Shown: positions 1 to 9,316 of the stretch, piece after piece
How positions within the stretch are numbered: the stretch's first letter is position 1
How the letters are laid out: every line of letters starts with the position of its first letter
Assembly (NCBI RefSeq): GCF_002835805.1
Contig: NZ_PISE01000014.1
Location: forward strand, 1-64,000
From: Niallia nealsonii
GTDB lineage: Bacteria > Bacillota > Bacilli > Bacillales > Cytobacillaceae
DNA length: 64,000 bases
Reading direction: 5' to 3'
Made by a program: the position numbers and the translations under genes
The notes under the pieces: generated by a model
What the model was told of the DNA's origin: nothing
The model's database searches: none
Seen by the model: the letters and a program-made list of their open reading frames with translations, nothing else

Positions 1-95
1 ATTATATCTATTACTATAATCACAAACGTATGAAGAAAAAATTAAAAGATCTGAGTCCAATACAATACCGGGCTCAGATCTTGGAAGCCGCTTGA
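1..95 (+). CDS. IS3-family transposase OrfB, C-terminal end (partial)
   Basis: The frame starting at base 3 is open from the left edge to a TGA at 93-95. It reads a sequence rich in Tyr, Lys and Arg that contains [14 protein letters not shown]. This is the conserved C-terminus of IS3-family (IS150-group) OrfB transposases, the DDE integrase that cuts and joins the element ends. Only about the last 30 residues are present, so the catalytic DDE residues lie outside the window. The call is supported by the element terminal repeat that follows within about 30 bases. Confidence 0.88.
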   Translation, partial: YIYYYNHKRMKKKLKDLSPIQYRAQILEAA

Positions 96-126
96 ATTAT
101 TTGTCTAACTTTTTTGGGTCAGATCA
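1..126 (+). mobile_element. IS3-family (IS150-like) element, right end
   Basis: Downstream of the transposase stop lies TGTCTAACTTTTTTGGGTCA (102-121), extended to a CA end at 126. It closely matches the terminal inverted repeat of IS150-group elements, whose mirror image begins TG and contains TGACCCC and AAAAGTT. The left end and the other repeat are outside the window. A 13-bp near-perfect inverted repeat (46-58 with 70-82) lies inside the transposase codons. It may be a protective hairpin or chance. Confidence 0.8.
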
Positions 127-129
127 TAA

Positions 130-204
130 AAAGGAAGTTTTTCTACGGTTTTTTGTTTATTTTTCTTTTGAATGGGAATGTTGATTTCCGCTCGAATCAA
201 CTTA
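130..204 (+). repeat. Dispersed Bacillus-type intergenic repeat, short copy
   Basis: This stretch matches the reverse complement of 9191-9262 over about 70 bases (shared blocks CGGTTTTTTGTTTATTTTTC and GGAATGTTGATTTCC). Compared with the longer copy at 9106-9262 it lacks the central ~90 bases, so the two outer arms (TTGATTTCC and AATCAACTT) are nearly adjacent. It begins only four bases after the IS end. No gene is seen in 127-422. Confidence 0.7.
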
Positions 205-341
205 CTTTCACTCCCTCATAATAGAATTTGAATCTTCCATCCTTTAAAATAAAGATAGATAAATGGACAGAGGTGATACCGTGCTTTCCAAACATTCTTT
301 TATCTAAAGAGACCAATTAGAAATGAAGCTTAATATTAAAA

Positions 342-371
342 GGGGTTCAGAATGAAAGCATTCTGAACCCC
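342..371. terminator. Bidirectional terminator downstream of gltC
   Basis: Perfect 13-bp stem GGGGTTCAGAATG / CATTCTGAACCCC with a four-base loop. It is flanked by T-runs on both strands (TTTT on plus, TTTTAATATT on minus). It sits 51 bases after the gltC stop and most likely ends that minus-strand transcript. Confidence 0.85.
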
Positions 372-422
372 TTTTGTCGACAAACGTTCCCCCTGTTTTT
401 TTTTAGCAACAAAGAGATGTCT

Positions 423-1325
423 TTATTGATATCTTTGGAGCATGGAAAAAAATTCGATAACAAATTGATAAAATGTCTGCACAGATGGAGGAAGCTCTCT
501 ATTTTTAGGAATAATGACACCAACTGTTCTATTAATGATTGGGTTTTCAATAGGCACTTTTACTGTGAATTTTGGCACTGTATCATAAAACGTGCTTTCA
601 GGAAGCAACGTGACACCCATCCCAGCAGATACTAATCCTTTAATAGCGTCCAAATCTTCTCCCTCTGAGCTGATTGTAGGCAAAAAGCCTTCTTGTTTGC
701 ATGCTTCATAAGCAATTTTTTGTAAAATATATCCTTTTGGAAATAGCACAAAATCATCGTTTCGCAAATCTCTTAGACGAATGCTCCTTCTTTCTGCTAA
801 AATATGAGTAATGGGCAGCAATGCTAAAATCCGTTCTGTAAATAATATTTCCCCTTTTATGGAATGATCATCTGTTGGCACAGGTCCTAAAAAGGCTAAA
901 TCAATATCTTTGTTTTTGACTGCTTCAATTAAAAAACTGTAGGATCCTTGTCTTAGTTGAAAAGCAATGTTTGGATGCTTTTCTTTAAACGCAGAAAGAA
1001 TTGTAGGAAGCAAATGGCTTGCCAGACTTGTTGGAAAGCCGATTTTGATGGAGCCTCTATCTGGATCTAAATAGGCATTTATTTGTTCTTTTGCAAGATC
1101 AACTTGCTTCATAATCGCTAAAGAGTGCTCTAAAAAGATTTTTCCAATGGAGGTTAATTTTACATTTCTTCCTTCCCGTTCAAAGAGGCTGACACCTAGT
1201 TCATCTTCTAGATTAGCGATTTGTCTGCTAATGGCTGATTGGGCGACATGCAAGTATTCGGCGGCTTCTGAAACATGTTCCCTTTCTGCGACTTCAATGA
1301 AATACTTTAATTGTCTAAGCTCCAT
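423..1325 (-). CDS. gltC: GltC, LysR-type activator of glutamate synthase
   Basis: LysR-type transcription factor of 300 residues. The N-terminal winged helix-turn-helix (about residues 1-60; begins MELRQLKYFIEVAE) is followed by a periplasmic-binding-protein-like effector domain. Its position divergent from gltA and its close similarity to B. subtilis GltC support the name. In B. subtilis GltC activates gltAB when 2-oxoglutarate is high and represses its own gene. The start at 1325 is chosen because GGAGGAG lies eight bases upstream; an ATG at 1349 overlaps that ribosome binding site and is rejected. A strong hairpin at 342-371 ends the transcript. Confidence 0.93.
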   Translation of the reverse strand: MELRQLKYFIEVAEREHVSEAAEYLHVAQSAISRQIANLEDELGVSLFEREGRNVKLTSIGKIFLEHSLAIMKQVDLAKEQINAYLDPDRGSIKIGFPTSLASHLLPTILSAFKEKHPNIAFQLRQGSYSFLIEAVKNKDIDLAFLGPVPTDDHSIKGEILFTERILALLPITHILAERRSIRLRDLRNDDFVLFPKGYILQKIAYEACKQEGFLPTISSEGEDLDAIKGLVSAGMGVTLLPESTFYDTVPKFTVKVPIENPIINRTVGVIIPKNRELPPSVQTFYQFVIEFFSMLQRYQ

Positions 1326-1349
1326 TTTTTTGTTTTCTCCTCCATTCAT

Positions 1350-1463
1350 CTCGAAAATAGATAACTTCTATCCAAATAATATATTGTTTATATGAATTTG
1401 CATAGTATAATAAAGTTATCTGAACTAAAAAAATTGTTAGAAAATCTGACAGGGGTGGTTGAA
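1350..1463. promoter_or_regulatory. gltC-gltA divergent control region
   Basis: A perfect 9-bp inverted repeat, AGATAACTT (1359-1367) and AAGTTATCT (1413-1421), brackets the region with a 45-base spacer. Between the arms is a SigA-like gltA promoter, TTGTTT (1384-1389), 16 bases, TATAAT (1406-1411). The arms are placed as paired GltC boxes would be, near the gltC start and the gltA transcription start. Binding by GltC is inferred from the B. subtilis arrangement. The gltA ribosome binding site AGGGGTGG is at 1451-1458. Confidence 0.65.
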
Positions 1464-4400
1464 ATGACGTACAACCAATTAGCTAAAGCACAAGGTCTTT
1501 ACAGACCAGAATTTGAACACGATGCATGTGGAATCGGTTTATATGCCCATATCAAGGGAGAGGCAACGCATGAAATCGTAACAAATGGTTTAAGTATGCT
1601 TTGTAAATTAGATCATCGCGGAGGGCAAGGAAGCGATCCGTTAACAGGAGACGGGGCAGGACTGATGGTCCAAATTCCAGATGCATTTTTCCGTAAAGAA
1701 TTAAACGATTTTACATTGCCAGAAAAAGGGCAATATGGTGTAGGAATGATTTTCTTTTCGCAAAAAGATGAAAATAGAGAAGAAATCGAAGCGCAAATTA
1801 ATCAATATATAAGCCAAGAAGGGCAAGTGCTCCTTGGTTGGAGAACTGTACCTACAGATGTCAGAAAAATCGGAAAAGTAGCGCAGGAAAGCTGCCCGGT
1901 TGTTCGCCAAGTATTTATTGCAGCAGGCGAAAATGTTAACAAACAAGATGAATTGGCATTTGAACGCAAATTATACATTGTTCGCAAACTTGCAGAAAAC
2001 TGGGGAAAAAAGACAGAAAACGATTTTTATTTTGCTAGTCTTTCCACAAGAACGATTGTGTATAAAGGGCTGTTAACTTCTGATCAAGTGGGAACATTCT
2101 ATTTGGATCTGCAAGATGAAGCATTTGTTTCTGCATTTTCTTTAGTGCATTCCCGTTTTAGTACAAATACATTTCCAAGCTGGGAAAGAGCACATCCAAA
2201 CCGCTATATTATCCATAACGGAGAGATTAACACACTTCGCGGCAACTTAAATTGGATGGAAGCAAGAGAACAGCAATTTGTATCAGAAGCATTTGGCGAG
2301 GATTTAGACAAAATATTGCCAATCCTTGATGCAAGCGGCAGTGATTCATCTGTGTTTGATAATGCACTAGAATTTTTTATTCTAGCTGGACGCAAGCCAG
2401 CACATGCAGCAATGATGCTGATTCCAGAGCCATGGACAGAAAATCCTCATGTAACAGATGAGAAAAGAGCATTTTATGAGTATCATTCCAGCTTAATGGA
2501 GCCTTGGGATGGACCAATGGCAATTTCTTTCACAGATGGAAAACAAATCGGGGCAATTTTAGACCGAAATGGTTTAAGACCAGCACGCTATTATGTAACA
2601 AAAGATGATTATATTATCTTCTCATCAGAAGTGGGAGTAATACCTGTTGAAGAAGAAAATGTTTTATATAAAGATCGCTTAAGTCCAGGAAAAATGCTGT
2701 TGATTGATTTAGAAGAAGGCCGCATTATCTCCGATGAAGAGCTAAAAGGAGAAATTGTTGCGCAGCAACCTTATCAAAAATGGCTGGATGAAAAAGTGGT
2801 TCGTTTAGATGCATCAAAGGAAGAATCTTCTGAAGAATTTGCAGACTTATTAATAAGACAAAAAGCATTTGGATATACGTATGAAGATGTACAAAAAAAT
2901 CTAATTCCTGTTGTAATAGAGGGCAAAGATCCACTTGGTTCAATGGGGAATGATACGCCGCTTGCTGTATTATCAGATAAATCACAAAGCTTATTCAACT
3001 ATTTTAAACAATTATTTGCTCAAGTTACGAATCCGCCAATTGATGCAATTCGCGAACATTTAGTAACATCAACACTTTCATGGTTGGGAGCGGAAAAAAA
3101 TCTGCTTCACCCAGATGCTTCAAATTGTCGTCGTATTCAATTGGGTACCCCAATTATTTCAAACGGACAATTGGAGCAATTAAAAGCTATTGAATTATCA
3201 GAATTTTCCACGCAAACATTGGAAATTTTATTTGAAGACAACTTAGAGGCGAGCTTAGAAAAATTGCTGCAGCAGGCAGAAACGGCAATCAATGAAGGAA
3301 TTAGTCTTTTAATTCTTTCAGACCGCAGCATGAATAAAGATAAAAAAGTGATTCCAGTCTTATTGGCTACAAGTGCTTTGCATCAATACTTAACGAAAAA
3401 AGGCATTCGTACAAAAGCGAGCATTATTGTGGAGTCTGGAGAAGCAAGAGAGGTTCATCATTTTGCAAGTCTTATCGGCTTTGGAGCAGATGCAATCAAT
3501 CCATATCTTGTATATGCAACCTATGCAAAAAGCATCCAAGAAGGCGTATTGGAATTGGCTTATGAGGAAGCTGTTGCACGTTTTAATACAGTTGTGACAG
3601 AAGGCGTTGTAAAAGTAATGTCCAAAATGGGTATCTCGACTATCCAAAGCTATCGTGGGGCGCAAATCTTTGAAGCGGTCGGCATTGGCCATGATGTGAT
3701 TGAAAAATACTTTGTAGGAACAGTTTCTCAATTAGGCGGAATTGGCATTGATACAATTGCAAAAGAAGCAACGGATCGTCATATGGAAGCATATTCACCA
3801 ACCATTGATGAAACATTGGATTCAGGAAGCGACTTCCAATGGAGAAAAGGCGGAGAGCATCATGCCTTCAACCCAAAAACTATCCACACATTGCAATGGG
3901 CATGTCGCAAGGGAGACTATAGTCTGTTTAAACAATATTCAGATGCGGCAAATGCAGAAAGAGTTACATTCTTGCGCAATCTGTTTGCTTTTAATACAGA
4001 AAATGCTATTGATATTAATGAAGTAGAATCAGTTGAATCCATCGTAAAACGTTTTAAAACAGGTGCGATGTCATTTGGTTCATTAAGTAAAGAAGCACAT
4101 GAAACATTAGCGATTGCTATGAATAGAATTGGCGGAAGCTCTAACAGCGGAGAAGGCGGAGAAGATCCAGCACGTTTTGAATTAGATGCAAATGGAGACA
4201 ATCGCCGCAGTGCTATCAAACAAATTGCATCTGGCCGTTTTGGAGTTAAAAGCCATTATCTAATCAACGCAGATGAACTGCAGATTAAAATGGCGCAAGG
4301 TGCAAAACCAGGAGAAGGCGGACAGCTGCCAGGAAATAAAGTATATCCGTGGGTTGCAGAAGTGCGTGGATCAACACCAGGTGTAGGCTTAATTTCACCA

Positions 4401-6026
4401 CCTCCGCATCATGATATTTATTCGATTGAAGATTTAGCACAGCTAATTCATGATTTAAAGAATGCAAATAGAGATGCAAGAATCAGCGTAAAACTAGTAT
4501 CTAAAGGTGGAATCGGCACAATTGCTGCAGGTGTGGCAAAAGGTGTTGCAGATGTTATCGTAGTAAGCGGCTATGACGGTGGAACTGGTGCATCTCCAAA
4601 AACAAGTATTAAACATACAGGTCTTCCATGGGAGCTTGGTTTAGCAGAAACGCACCAAACATTGATGTTAAACGGTTTAAGAAGCCGTGTTGTATTAGAG
4701 ACAGATGGAAAATTAATGACAGGAAAAGATGTTGTCTTAGCAGCACTTTTAGGGGCAGAAGAATTTGGTTTTGCAACAGCGCCACTAATTGTTTTAGGCT
4801 GTGTAATGATGCGTGCATGTCACCTTGATACATGTCCAGTCGGTGTGGCGACACAAAATCCAGAACTTCGCTATAAATTTGCAGGAGATCCTGATCATGT
4901 TGTCAACTTTATGCGTTTTGTTGCAGAAGAAGTTCGTGAATTAATGGCTCAATTAGGCTTTAGAACAGTGGAAGAAATGATTGGAAGAACGGATCTTTTA
5001 ACAGTGAGCGAACAAGCAAAATCTCATTGGAAAACAAAAGATCTTGATTTAAGCAAGTTGTTGCATCAAATGGATGGACCTCGTACATTCCAAAAACCGC
5101 AAAACCATAAAATCGATGAAAGCTTAGATATGCAAAAAATCTTGCCAGCTGTGGAAAAAGCAATTGAAAAAGGAGAAAACATTGATCTGTATTATACAGT
5201 GAAAAATACAAATCGTGTTATCGGTACGATTGTCGGCAGCGAAATCTCGAAAAAATATGGAGAAGAAGGTTTGGCGGACGACACCATTAATCTGCATTTC
5301 ACCGGGTCTGCAGGCCAAAGTTTTGGAGCATTTATTCCAAAAGGCATGAGTCTTTATTTAACAGGGGATGTAAATGACTATGTAGGAAAAGGTTTATCTG
5401 GCGGGAAAATCGTTGTGAAGGCACCGTCTGTTGATTCTTATGTAGCAAAAGACAATGTAATTGCAGGTAACGTTGCTTTTATTGGTGCGACAGATGGCGA
5501 AGCTTTTGTAAACGGAAAAGCTGGCGAACGTTTTGCTGTACGTAATAGTGGAGCAAATATTGTAGTAGAAGGTATTGGCGACCATGGTCTTGAATATATG
5601 ACTGGCGGTCAGGTTGTAGTATTAGGAGAAGTAGGGAAAAACTTTGGTGCAGGTATGTCTGGTGGGGTAGCATATGTGCTTGCAAATGACAAAAAAACAT
5701 TCAAAAATCTTTGCAATCAAGAAATGATTCTTTTTGAATCATTGGAAGATGCAGGAGAAATAGAAGCAGTAAAACAATTAATTGGAAAACATCAAGAGCA
5801 AACAGACAGTATTGTTGCAAAGCAAACGCTGGAAAATTGGGATAAAGCAGTAAGCAAATTTGTAAAAGTGATTCCGAAAGACTACAAACGCATGATTTCA
5901 GAAATTCAAACAGGCTTAAACAGCGGTTTATCTGAAGACGAGGCAGTAATGCAAGCATTTGAAAGCAATTCAAACCAAGAGAAAAAAAAACACAAAACTA
6001 CTAAAGATACAGTAGCGGTTCAGTAA
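1464..6026 (+). CDS. gltA: Glutamate synthase (NADPH), large subunit
   Basis: Converts glutamine and 2-oxoglutarate to two glutamate in the cytoplasm, with reducing power from the small subunit. The 1520-residue length equals that of B. subtilis GltA. Cys22 (in HDACGIG) is the expected glutamine-amidotransferase nucleophile, exposed after removal of a 21-residue propeptide. The FMN/TIM-barrel domain follows, with a 3Fe-4S cluster motif at Cys1113, Cys1119 and Cys1124 (CVMMRACHLDTC), then the C-terminal beta-helix domain rich in Gly. ATG 1464 is chosen because AGGGGTGG lies just upstream and Cys22 is then correctly placed; the frame is open further upstream to 1392. Sixteen bases separate it from gltB. 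Confidence 0.97.
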   Translation: MTYNQLAKAQGLYRPEFEHDACGIGLYAHIKGEATHEIVTNGLSMLCKLDHRGGQGSDPLTGDGAGLMVQIPDAFFRKELNDFTLPEKGQYGVGMIFFSQKDENREEIEAQINQYISQEGQVLLGWRTVPTDVRKIGKVAQESCPVVRQVFIAAGENVNKQDELAFERKLYIVRKLAENWGKKTENDFYFASLSTRTIVYKGLLTSDQVGTFYLDLQDEAFVSAFSLVHSRFSTNTFPSWERAHPNRYIIHNGEINTLRGNLNWMEAREQQFVSEAFGEDLDKILPILDASGSDSSVFDNALEFFILAGRKPAHAAMMLIPEPWTENPHVTDEKRAFYEYHSSLMEPWDGPMAISFTDGKQIGAILDRNGLRPARYYVTKDDYIIFSSEVGVIPVEEENVLYKDRLSPGKMLLIDLEEGRIISDEELKGEIVAQQPYQKWLDEKVVRLDASKEESSEEFADLLIRQKAFGYTYEDVQKNLIPVVIEGKDPLGSMGNDTPLAVLSDKSQSLFNYFKQLFAQVTNPPIDAIREHLVTSTLSWLGAEKNLLHPDASNCRRIQLGTPIISNGQLEQLKAIELSEFSTQTLEILFEDNLEASLEKLLQQAETAINEGISLLILSDRSMNKDKKVIPVLLATSALHQYLTKKGIRTKASIIVESGEAREVHHFASLIGFGADAINPYLVYATYAKSIQEGVLELAYEEAVARFNTVVTEGVVKVMSKMGISTIQSYRGAQIFEAVGIGHDVIEKYFVGTVSQLGGIGIDTIAKEATDRHMEAYSPTIDETLDSGSDFQWRKGGEHHAFNPKTIHTLQWACRKGDYSLFKQYSDAANAERVTFLRNLFAFNTENAIDINEVESVESIVKRFKTGAMSFGSLSKEAHETLAIAMNRIGGSSNSGEGGEDPARFELDANGDNRRSAIKQIASGRFGVKSHYLINADELQIKMAQGAKPGEGGQLPGNKVYPWVAEVRGSTPGVGLISPPPHHDIYSIEDLAQLIHDLKNANRDARISVKLVSKGGIGTIAAGVAKGVADVIVVSGYDGGTGASPKTSIKHTGLPWELGLAETHQTLMLNGLRSRVVLETDGKLMTGKDVVLAALLGAEEFGFATAPLIVLGCVMMRACHLDTCPVGVATQNPELRYKFAGDPDHVVNFMRFVAEEVRELMAQLGFRTVEEMIGRTDLLTVSEQAKSHWKTKDLDLSKLLHQMDGPRTFQKPQNHKIDESLDMQKILPAVEKAIEKGENIDLYYTVKNTNRVIGTIVGSEISKKYGEEGLADDTINLHFTGSAGQSFGAFIPKGMSLYLTGDVNDYVGKGLSGGKIVVKAPSVDSYVAKDNVIAGNVAFIGATDGEAFVNGKAGERFAVRNSGANIVVEGIGDHGLEYMTGGQVVVLGEVGKNFGAGMSGGVAYVLANDKKTFKNLCNQEMILFESLEDAGEIEAVKQLIGKHQEQTDSIVAKQTLENWDKAVSKFVKVIPKDYKRMISEIQTGLNSGLSEDEAVMQAFESNSNQEKKKHKTTKDTVAVQ

Positions 6027-6042
6027 GAGAGGAGAGAATGTA

Positions 6043-7536
6043 ATGGGAAAAGCAACTGGTTTTATGGAATTTAAACGGGAGGAAGCGGAAGAAAGATCTC
6101 CGCTTTCCCGCTTAAATGATTTTAAAAAATATTCTGCTCCTTTCTCTGACGAAGTACTTAGTAGACAAGGAGCACGTTGCATGGATTGTGCAACACCATT
6201 CTGCCATATTGGAATGGACATTTCAGGCTCTACATCAGGATGTCCAATCCACAATCTAATACCAGAATGGAATGATTTGGTTTACCGTGGCAGATGGAAA
6301 GAAGCACTTGACAGATTATTAAAAACAAATAACTTCCCAGAGTTTACAGGAAGTGCATGTCCAGCTCCATGCGAAGGATCTTGTACGGTGGCGATTTCTG
6401 ATCCAGCGGTTAGCATTAAAAATATTGAACGCACCATTATCGATAAAGGTTTTGCAAATGGCTGGATTACACCCAAAATTCCTAAAAATCGCACAGGCAA
6501 AAAAATTGCGATTGTTGGTTCAGGACCTGCAGGACTTGCTAGTGCGGATCAATTAAATCAAGCAGGCCATTCTGTTACTGTATTTGAACGTTCTGATCGT
6601 CCAGGCGGATTATTAATGTACGGAATTCCTAATATGAAATTAGAGAAAAAAGATGTGGAGCGCCGCGTGCAATTATTAACGCAAGAGGGCATCGATTTTG
6701 TTACAAATACAGAGATTGGCAAAGATATTACAGCAGAAGAATTAAGAAAACAATTTGATGCAGTTATTCTTTGTACAGGGGCACAAAAACAGCGTGATTT
6801 AACAATCGAAGGCAGAGAAGCGAATGGTGTTCATTTTGCCATGGACTACTTGACAAAAGCAACAAAAAGCATGCTTGACTCTAACTTTGCAGATGGCAAC
6901 TTCATTAATGCAGAAGGCAAAGATGTTATTGTTATCGGTGGTGGAGACACTGGTGCAGACTGTGTGGCAACAGCACTTCGCCAAAAATGCAAATCTGTTG
7001 TGCAATTTGGGAAACATCCAAGACTGACGGAAACACGTACAGATGATAATATGTGGCCAGCATTTCCACAGGTTTTCACATTAGAATATGCGTATGAAGA
7101 AGCGGAACAAAAATTTGGAAGCGATCCAAGACAATACAGCATTCAAACAAAAAAAATCGTAAAAGATGAAAATGGCAACTTAAAAGAGCTTCATACGATT
7201 TCAATGGAAAAAGTAAAACAAGCAGACGGCACTTTTATGTTCAACGAAATTCCTGGCACAGAAAAAGTATGGCCAGCACAATTAGTATTTATTGCAATTG
7301 GTTTTGAAGGACCAGAACAGCCAGTACTTCAGCAGTTTGGCGTAGATACTAAATTCCGCAAAATTGATGCAAAATACGGAGAATTTCAAACAAATGTAGA
7401 AGGTGTTTTCGCTGCAGGTGATGCAAGAAGAGGCCAAAGCTTAATCGTTTGGGCAATCAATGAAGGCCGTGAAGTAGCACGTAAGGTGGATCAATATCTA
7501 ATGGGCGTTTCTCATTTGCCGACAGTGAATGCATAA
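6043..7536 (+). CDS. gltB: Glutamate synthase (NADPH), small subunit
   Basis: FAD- and NADPH-binding subunit that feeds electrons to GltA. At 497 residues it has the family's usual length. The N-terminus carries the iron-sulfur cysteines ([28 protein letters not shown]). Next are a FAD dinucleotide fold GSGPAG near residue 150, an NADPH fold GGGDTGAD near residue 300, and the C-terminal FAD motif around [10 protein letters not shown]. It is co-transcribed with gltA (16-base gap, GAGAGGAGAG ribosome binding site) and ends at a hairpin at 7591-7625. Confidence 0.96.
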   Translation: MGKATGFMEFKREEAEERSPLSRLNDFKKYSAPFSDEVLSRQGARCMDCATPFCHIGMDISGSTSGCPIHNLIPEWNDLVYRGRWKEALDRLLKTNNFPEFTGSACPAPCEGSCTVAISDPAVSIKNIERTIIDKGFANGWITPKIPKNRTGKKIAIVGSGPAGLASADQLNQAGHSVTVFERSDRPGGLLMYGIPNMKLEKKDVERRVQLLTQEGIDFVTNTEIGKDITAEELRKQFDAVILCTGAQKQRDLTIEGREANGVHFAMDYLTKATKSMLDSNFADGNFINAEGKDVIVIGGGDTGADCVATALRQKCKSVVQFGKHPRLTETRTDDNMWPAFPQVFTLEYAYEEAEQKFGSDPRQYSIQTKKIVKDENGNLKELHTISMEKVKQADGTFMFNEIPGTEKVWPAQLVFIAIGFEGPEQPVLQQFGVDTKFRKIDAKYGEFQTNVEGVFAAGDARRGQSLIVWAINEGREVARKVDQYLMGVSHLPTVNA

Positions 7537-7590
7537 ATAGCGAATATTTATTTTGAGATAAATTAATTTTACAATAAATAGATGCAATCA

Positions 7591-7625
7591 AAATCCAGGG
7601 GAAGATTTCCCTCTGGATTTTTTTG
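7591..7625 (+). terminator. Terminator of gltAB
   Basis: Stem AAATCCAG(G)GG / CCCTCTGGATTT followed by a run of seven T. It is the first hairpin after the gltB stop. Confidence 0.85.
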
Positions 7626-7752
7626 TATATTTTTGATAAAGGGATATAAGATATGAGATATAGGAAGATGCAAAAGGAAGAATTTTTTAGATGTTTATAA
7701 CCATGCTGAAAGAGGTAGTTGTTTTTACATAACAGTTTTAGGAGGGAAGAAA

Positions 7753-8895
7753 ATGAAAGCAGTCACCTATCAAGGCGCAAAAGAAATTCAAGTAAAACAG
7801 GTGGAAGATCCAATATTGCAGAAAAAAGATGATATTATTGTCCGTATCACTTCGACAGCTATATGTGGTTCTGATCTACATATATATTTAGGAGCAATTC
7901 CTGCACAAAAAGATTATGTCATTGGCCATGAACCAATGGGCATTGTTGAAGAAGTCGGCCCAGATGTTACAAAAGTGAAAAAAGGCGATCGAGTTGTTCT
8001 TCCATTTAATATTTCATGCGGACACTGCTATTATTGTGAACATGATATGGAAAGTCAATGCGACAACGCTAACCCAAATAAAGAACAAGCAGATACTGGG
8101 GCATATTTTGGTTTTACAGAACGCTACGGCAATTATCCTGGTGGCCAGGCAGAACTGCTTCGGGTACCATATGGAAATTTCGTGCCATTTGTAATCCCTG
8201 AATCTTGTGAAATAGAAGATGAAGGTTTGCTGTTTATGTCAGACGTACTGCCTACAGCGTATTGGAGCGTCGAAAATTCTGGAGTAAAAGAAGGGGACAC
8301 AGTAGTTGTATTAGGTTGTGGACCTGTTGGCTTAATGACACAAAAATTCGCATGGATGAAAGGGGCAAAACGTGTTATTGCTGTTGATAACATTCCCTAC
8401 CGATTAAATCATGCAAAAAAAATGAATAATGTAGAAATCATTAATTTTGACCAGCATGAAGATACAGGATTGTACATGAAGGAAATAACAAAAGGCGGCG
8501 CTGATGTTGTCATTGATTGTGTTGGCATGGACGGCAAAAAAACCATGATGGAAAAAGTTGAACAAAAATTAAAAATCCAAGGCGGTACATTAAGTGCCAT
8601 TCAAATTGGTTTAAATTCTATTAGAAAATTTGGTACGATGCAGCTGACAGGTGTTTACGGTTCCACATACAATATGTTTCCATTAGGGAATATTTTCGAA
8701 CGAAACATTACAGTAAAAACAGGACAAGCACCCGTTATTCATTATATGCCAATGCTTTTTGATAAAATTGCAAACAAAGAGTTTGATCCAACTGAAATTA
8801 TTACACATAAAGTGCCGCTGGATCAGGCAAGCGAAGCATATAAAATGTTTTATGAGCATGAAGATGATGTTATTAAAGTCATCTTAAAACCATAA
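7753..8895 (+). CDS. Zinc-dependent alcohol dehydrogenase (formaldehyde-dehydrogenase-like)
   Basis: Medium-chain dehydrogenase/reductase of 380 residues, similar to B. subtilis AdhB and other glutathione-independent formaldehyde dehydrogenase-like proteins. The catalytic zinc site is seen as CGSDLH and GHEPMG. The structural zinc is bound by four Cys in [15 protein letters not shown] near residues 97-111. The nucleotide-binding fold is GCGPVG near residue 195. The physiological substrate cannot be read from the sequence. It is a monocistronic unit with GGAGGG before ATG 7753 and a terminator at 8908-8935. Confidence 0.85.
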   Translation: MKAVTYQGAKEIQVKQVEDPILQKKDDIIVRITSTAICGSDLHIYLGAIPAQKDYVIGHEPMGIVEEVGPDVTKVKKGDRVVLPFNISCGHCYYCEHDMESQCDNANPNKEQADTGAYFGFTERYGNYPGGQAELLRVPYGNFVPFVIPESCEIEDEGLLFMSDVLPTAYWSVENSGVKEGDTVVVLGCGPVGLMTQKFAWMKGAKRVIAVDNIPYRLNHAKKMNNVEIINFDQHEDTGLYMKEITKGGADVVIDCVGMDGKKTMMEKVEQKLKIQGGTLSAIQIGLNSIRKFGTMQLTGVYGSTYNMFPLGNIFERNITVKTGQAPVIHYMPMLFDKIANKEFDPTEIITHKVPLDQASEAYKMFYEHEDDVIKVILKP

Positions 8896-8907
8896 TAGCA
8901 TGTTAGA

Positions 8908-8935
8908 AATAGTTCCTGATTGGAGCTATTTTTTT
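8908..8935 (+). terminator. Terminator of the alcohol dehydrogenase gene
   Basis: Stem AATAGTTCC / GGAGCTATT with a short loop, followed by seven T, 13 bases after the stop codon. Confidence 0.8.
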
Positions 8936-9105
8936 GAAGAAAAGAGCATTTTTAAACAGACAGAAATTTCTTCAAAGTGAAAATAGAACGGAATACACTA
9001 CTGCAATAAAGGTGGGGAATTTATGAATAAATGGAAACAGCTGAATAACAGCGGATTTTATTAGGAAAGAAATAGAAGCTTTGAATTCTAGGATGGATTG
9101 AAAGC

Positions 9106-9262
9106 AAGTTGATTGGAGAGGAAGGGGAGACTCCTAAGGGATTAGTGAGAGACTCTGCAGGCGTGTAGCCGAAGACCCTGTGGAAAGCGAACCTCTGAAA
9201 TGGAAATCAACATTCCAATTTAAAAGAAAAATAAACAAAAAACCGTAAACAAACTTCCATTT
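9106..9262 (-). repeat. Dispersed Bacillus-type intergenic repeat, long copy
   Basis: Its outer part (9191-9262) is the reverse complement of 130-200, and its far arm AAGTTGATT (9106-9114) matches the end of that copy. The central part (about 9115-9190, with GAGACTCCT and GAAGACCCTGTGGAAAGCGA) has the look of the abundant non-coding repeats between genes in many Bacillus genomes. The rest of 8936-9316 has only a 13-codon reading frame behind a good ribosome binding site (9023-9064), possibly a gene remnant. Confidence 0.65.
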
Positions 9263-9283
9263 TAAGGAGTGTTTGTCTACGGT
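9237..9283 (-). terminator. Terminator of the amino acid permease gene
   Basis: On the minus strand ACCGTAGACAAACACTCC pairs with GGAAGTTTGTTTACGGT and is followed by TTTTTTG and more T. It lies 34 bases after the permease stop, and the edge of the dispersed repeat forms its T-rich tail. Confidence 0.75.
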
Positions 9284-9316
9284 CTGAAGGAAGCAATAAG
9301 CTTGCTTCTTCTTTTG

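Noticed and set aside
46-82. Hairpin with minus-strand T-tail, considered as a terminator or attenuator
   Set aside because: It lies within transposase codons of an IS3 element, and no minus-strand gene ends there.
1701-5973. Many antisense reading frames of 60-113 codons within gltA
   Set aside because: They are shadows of a highly conserved gene and lack ribosome binding sites and family features.
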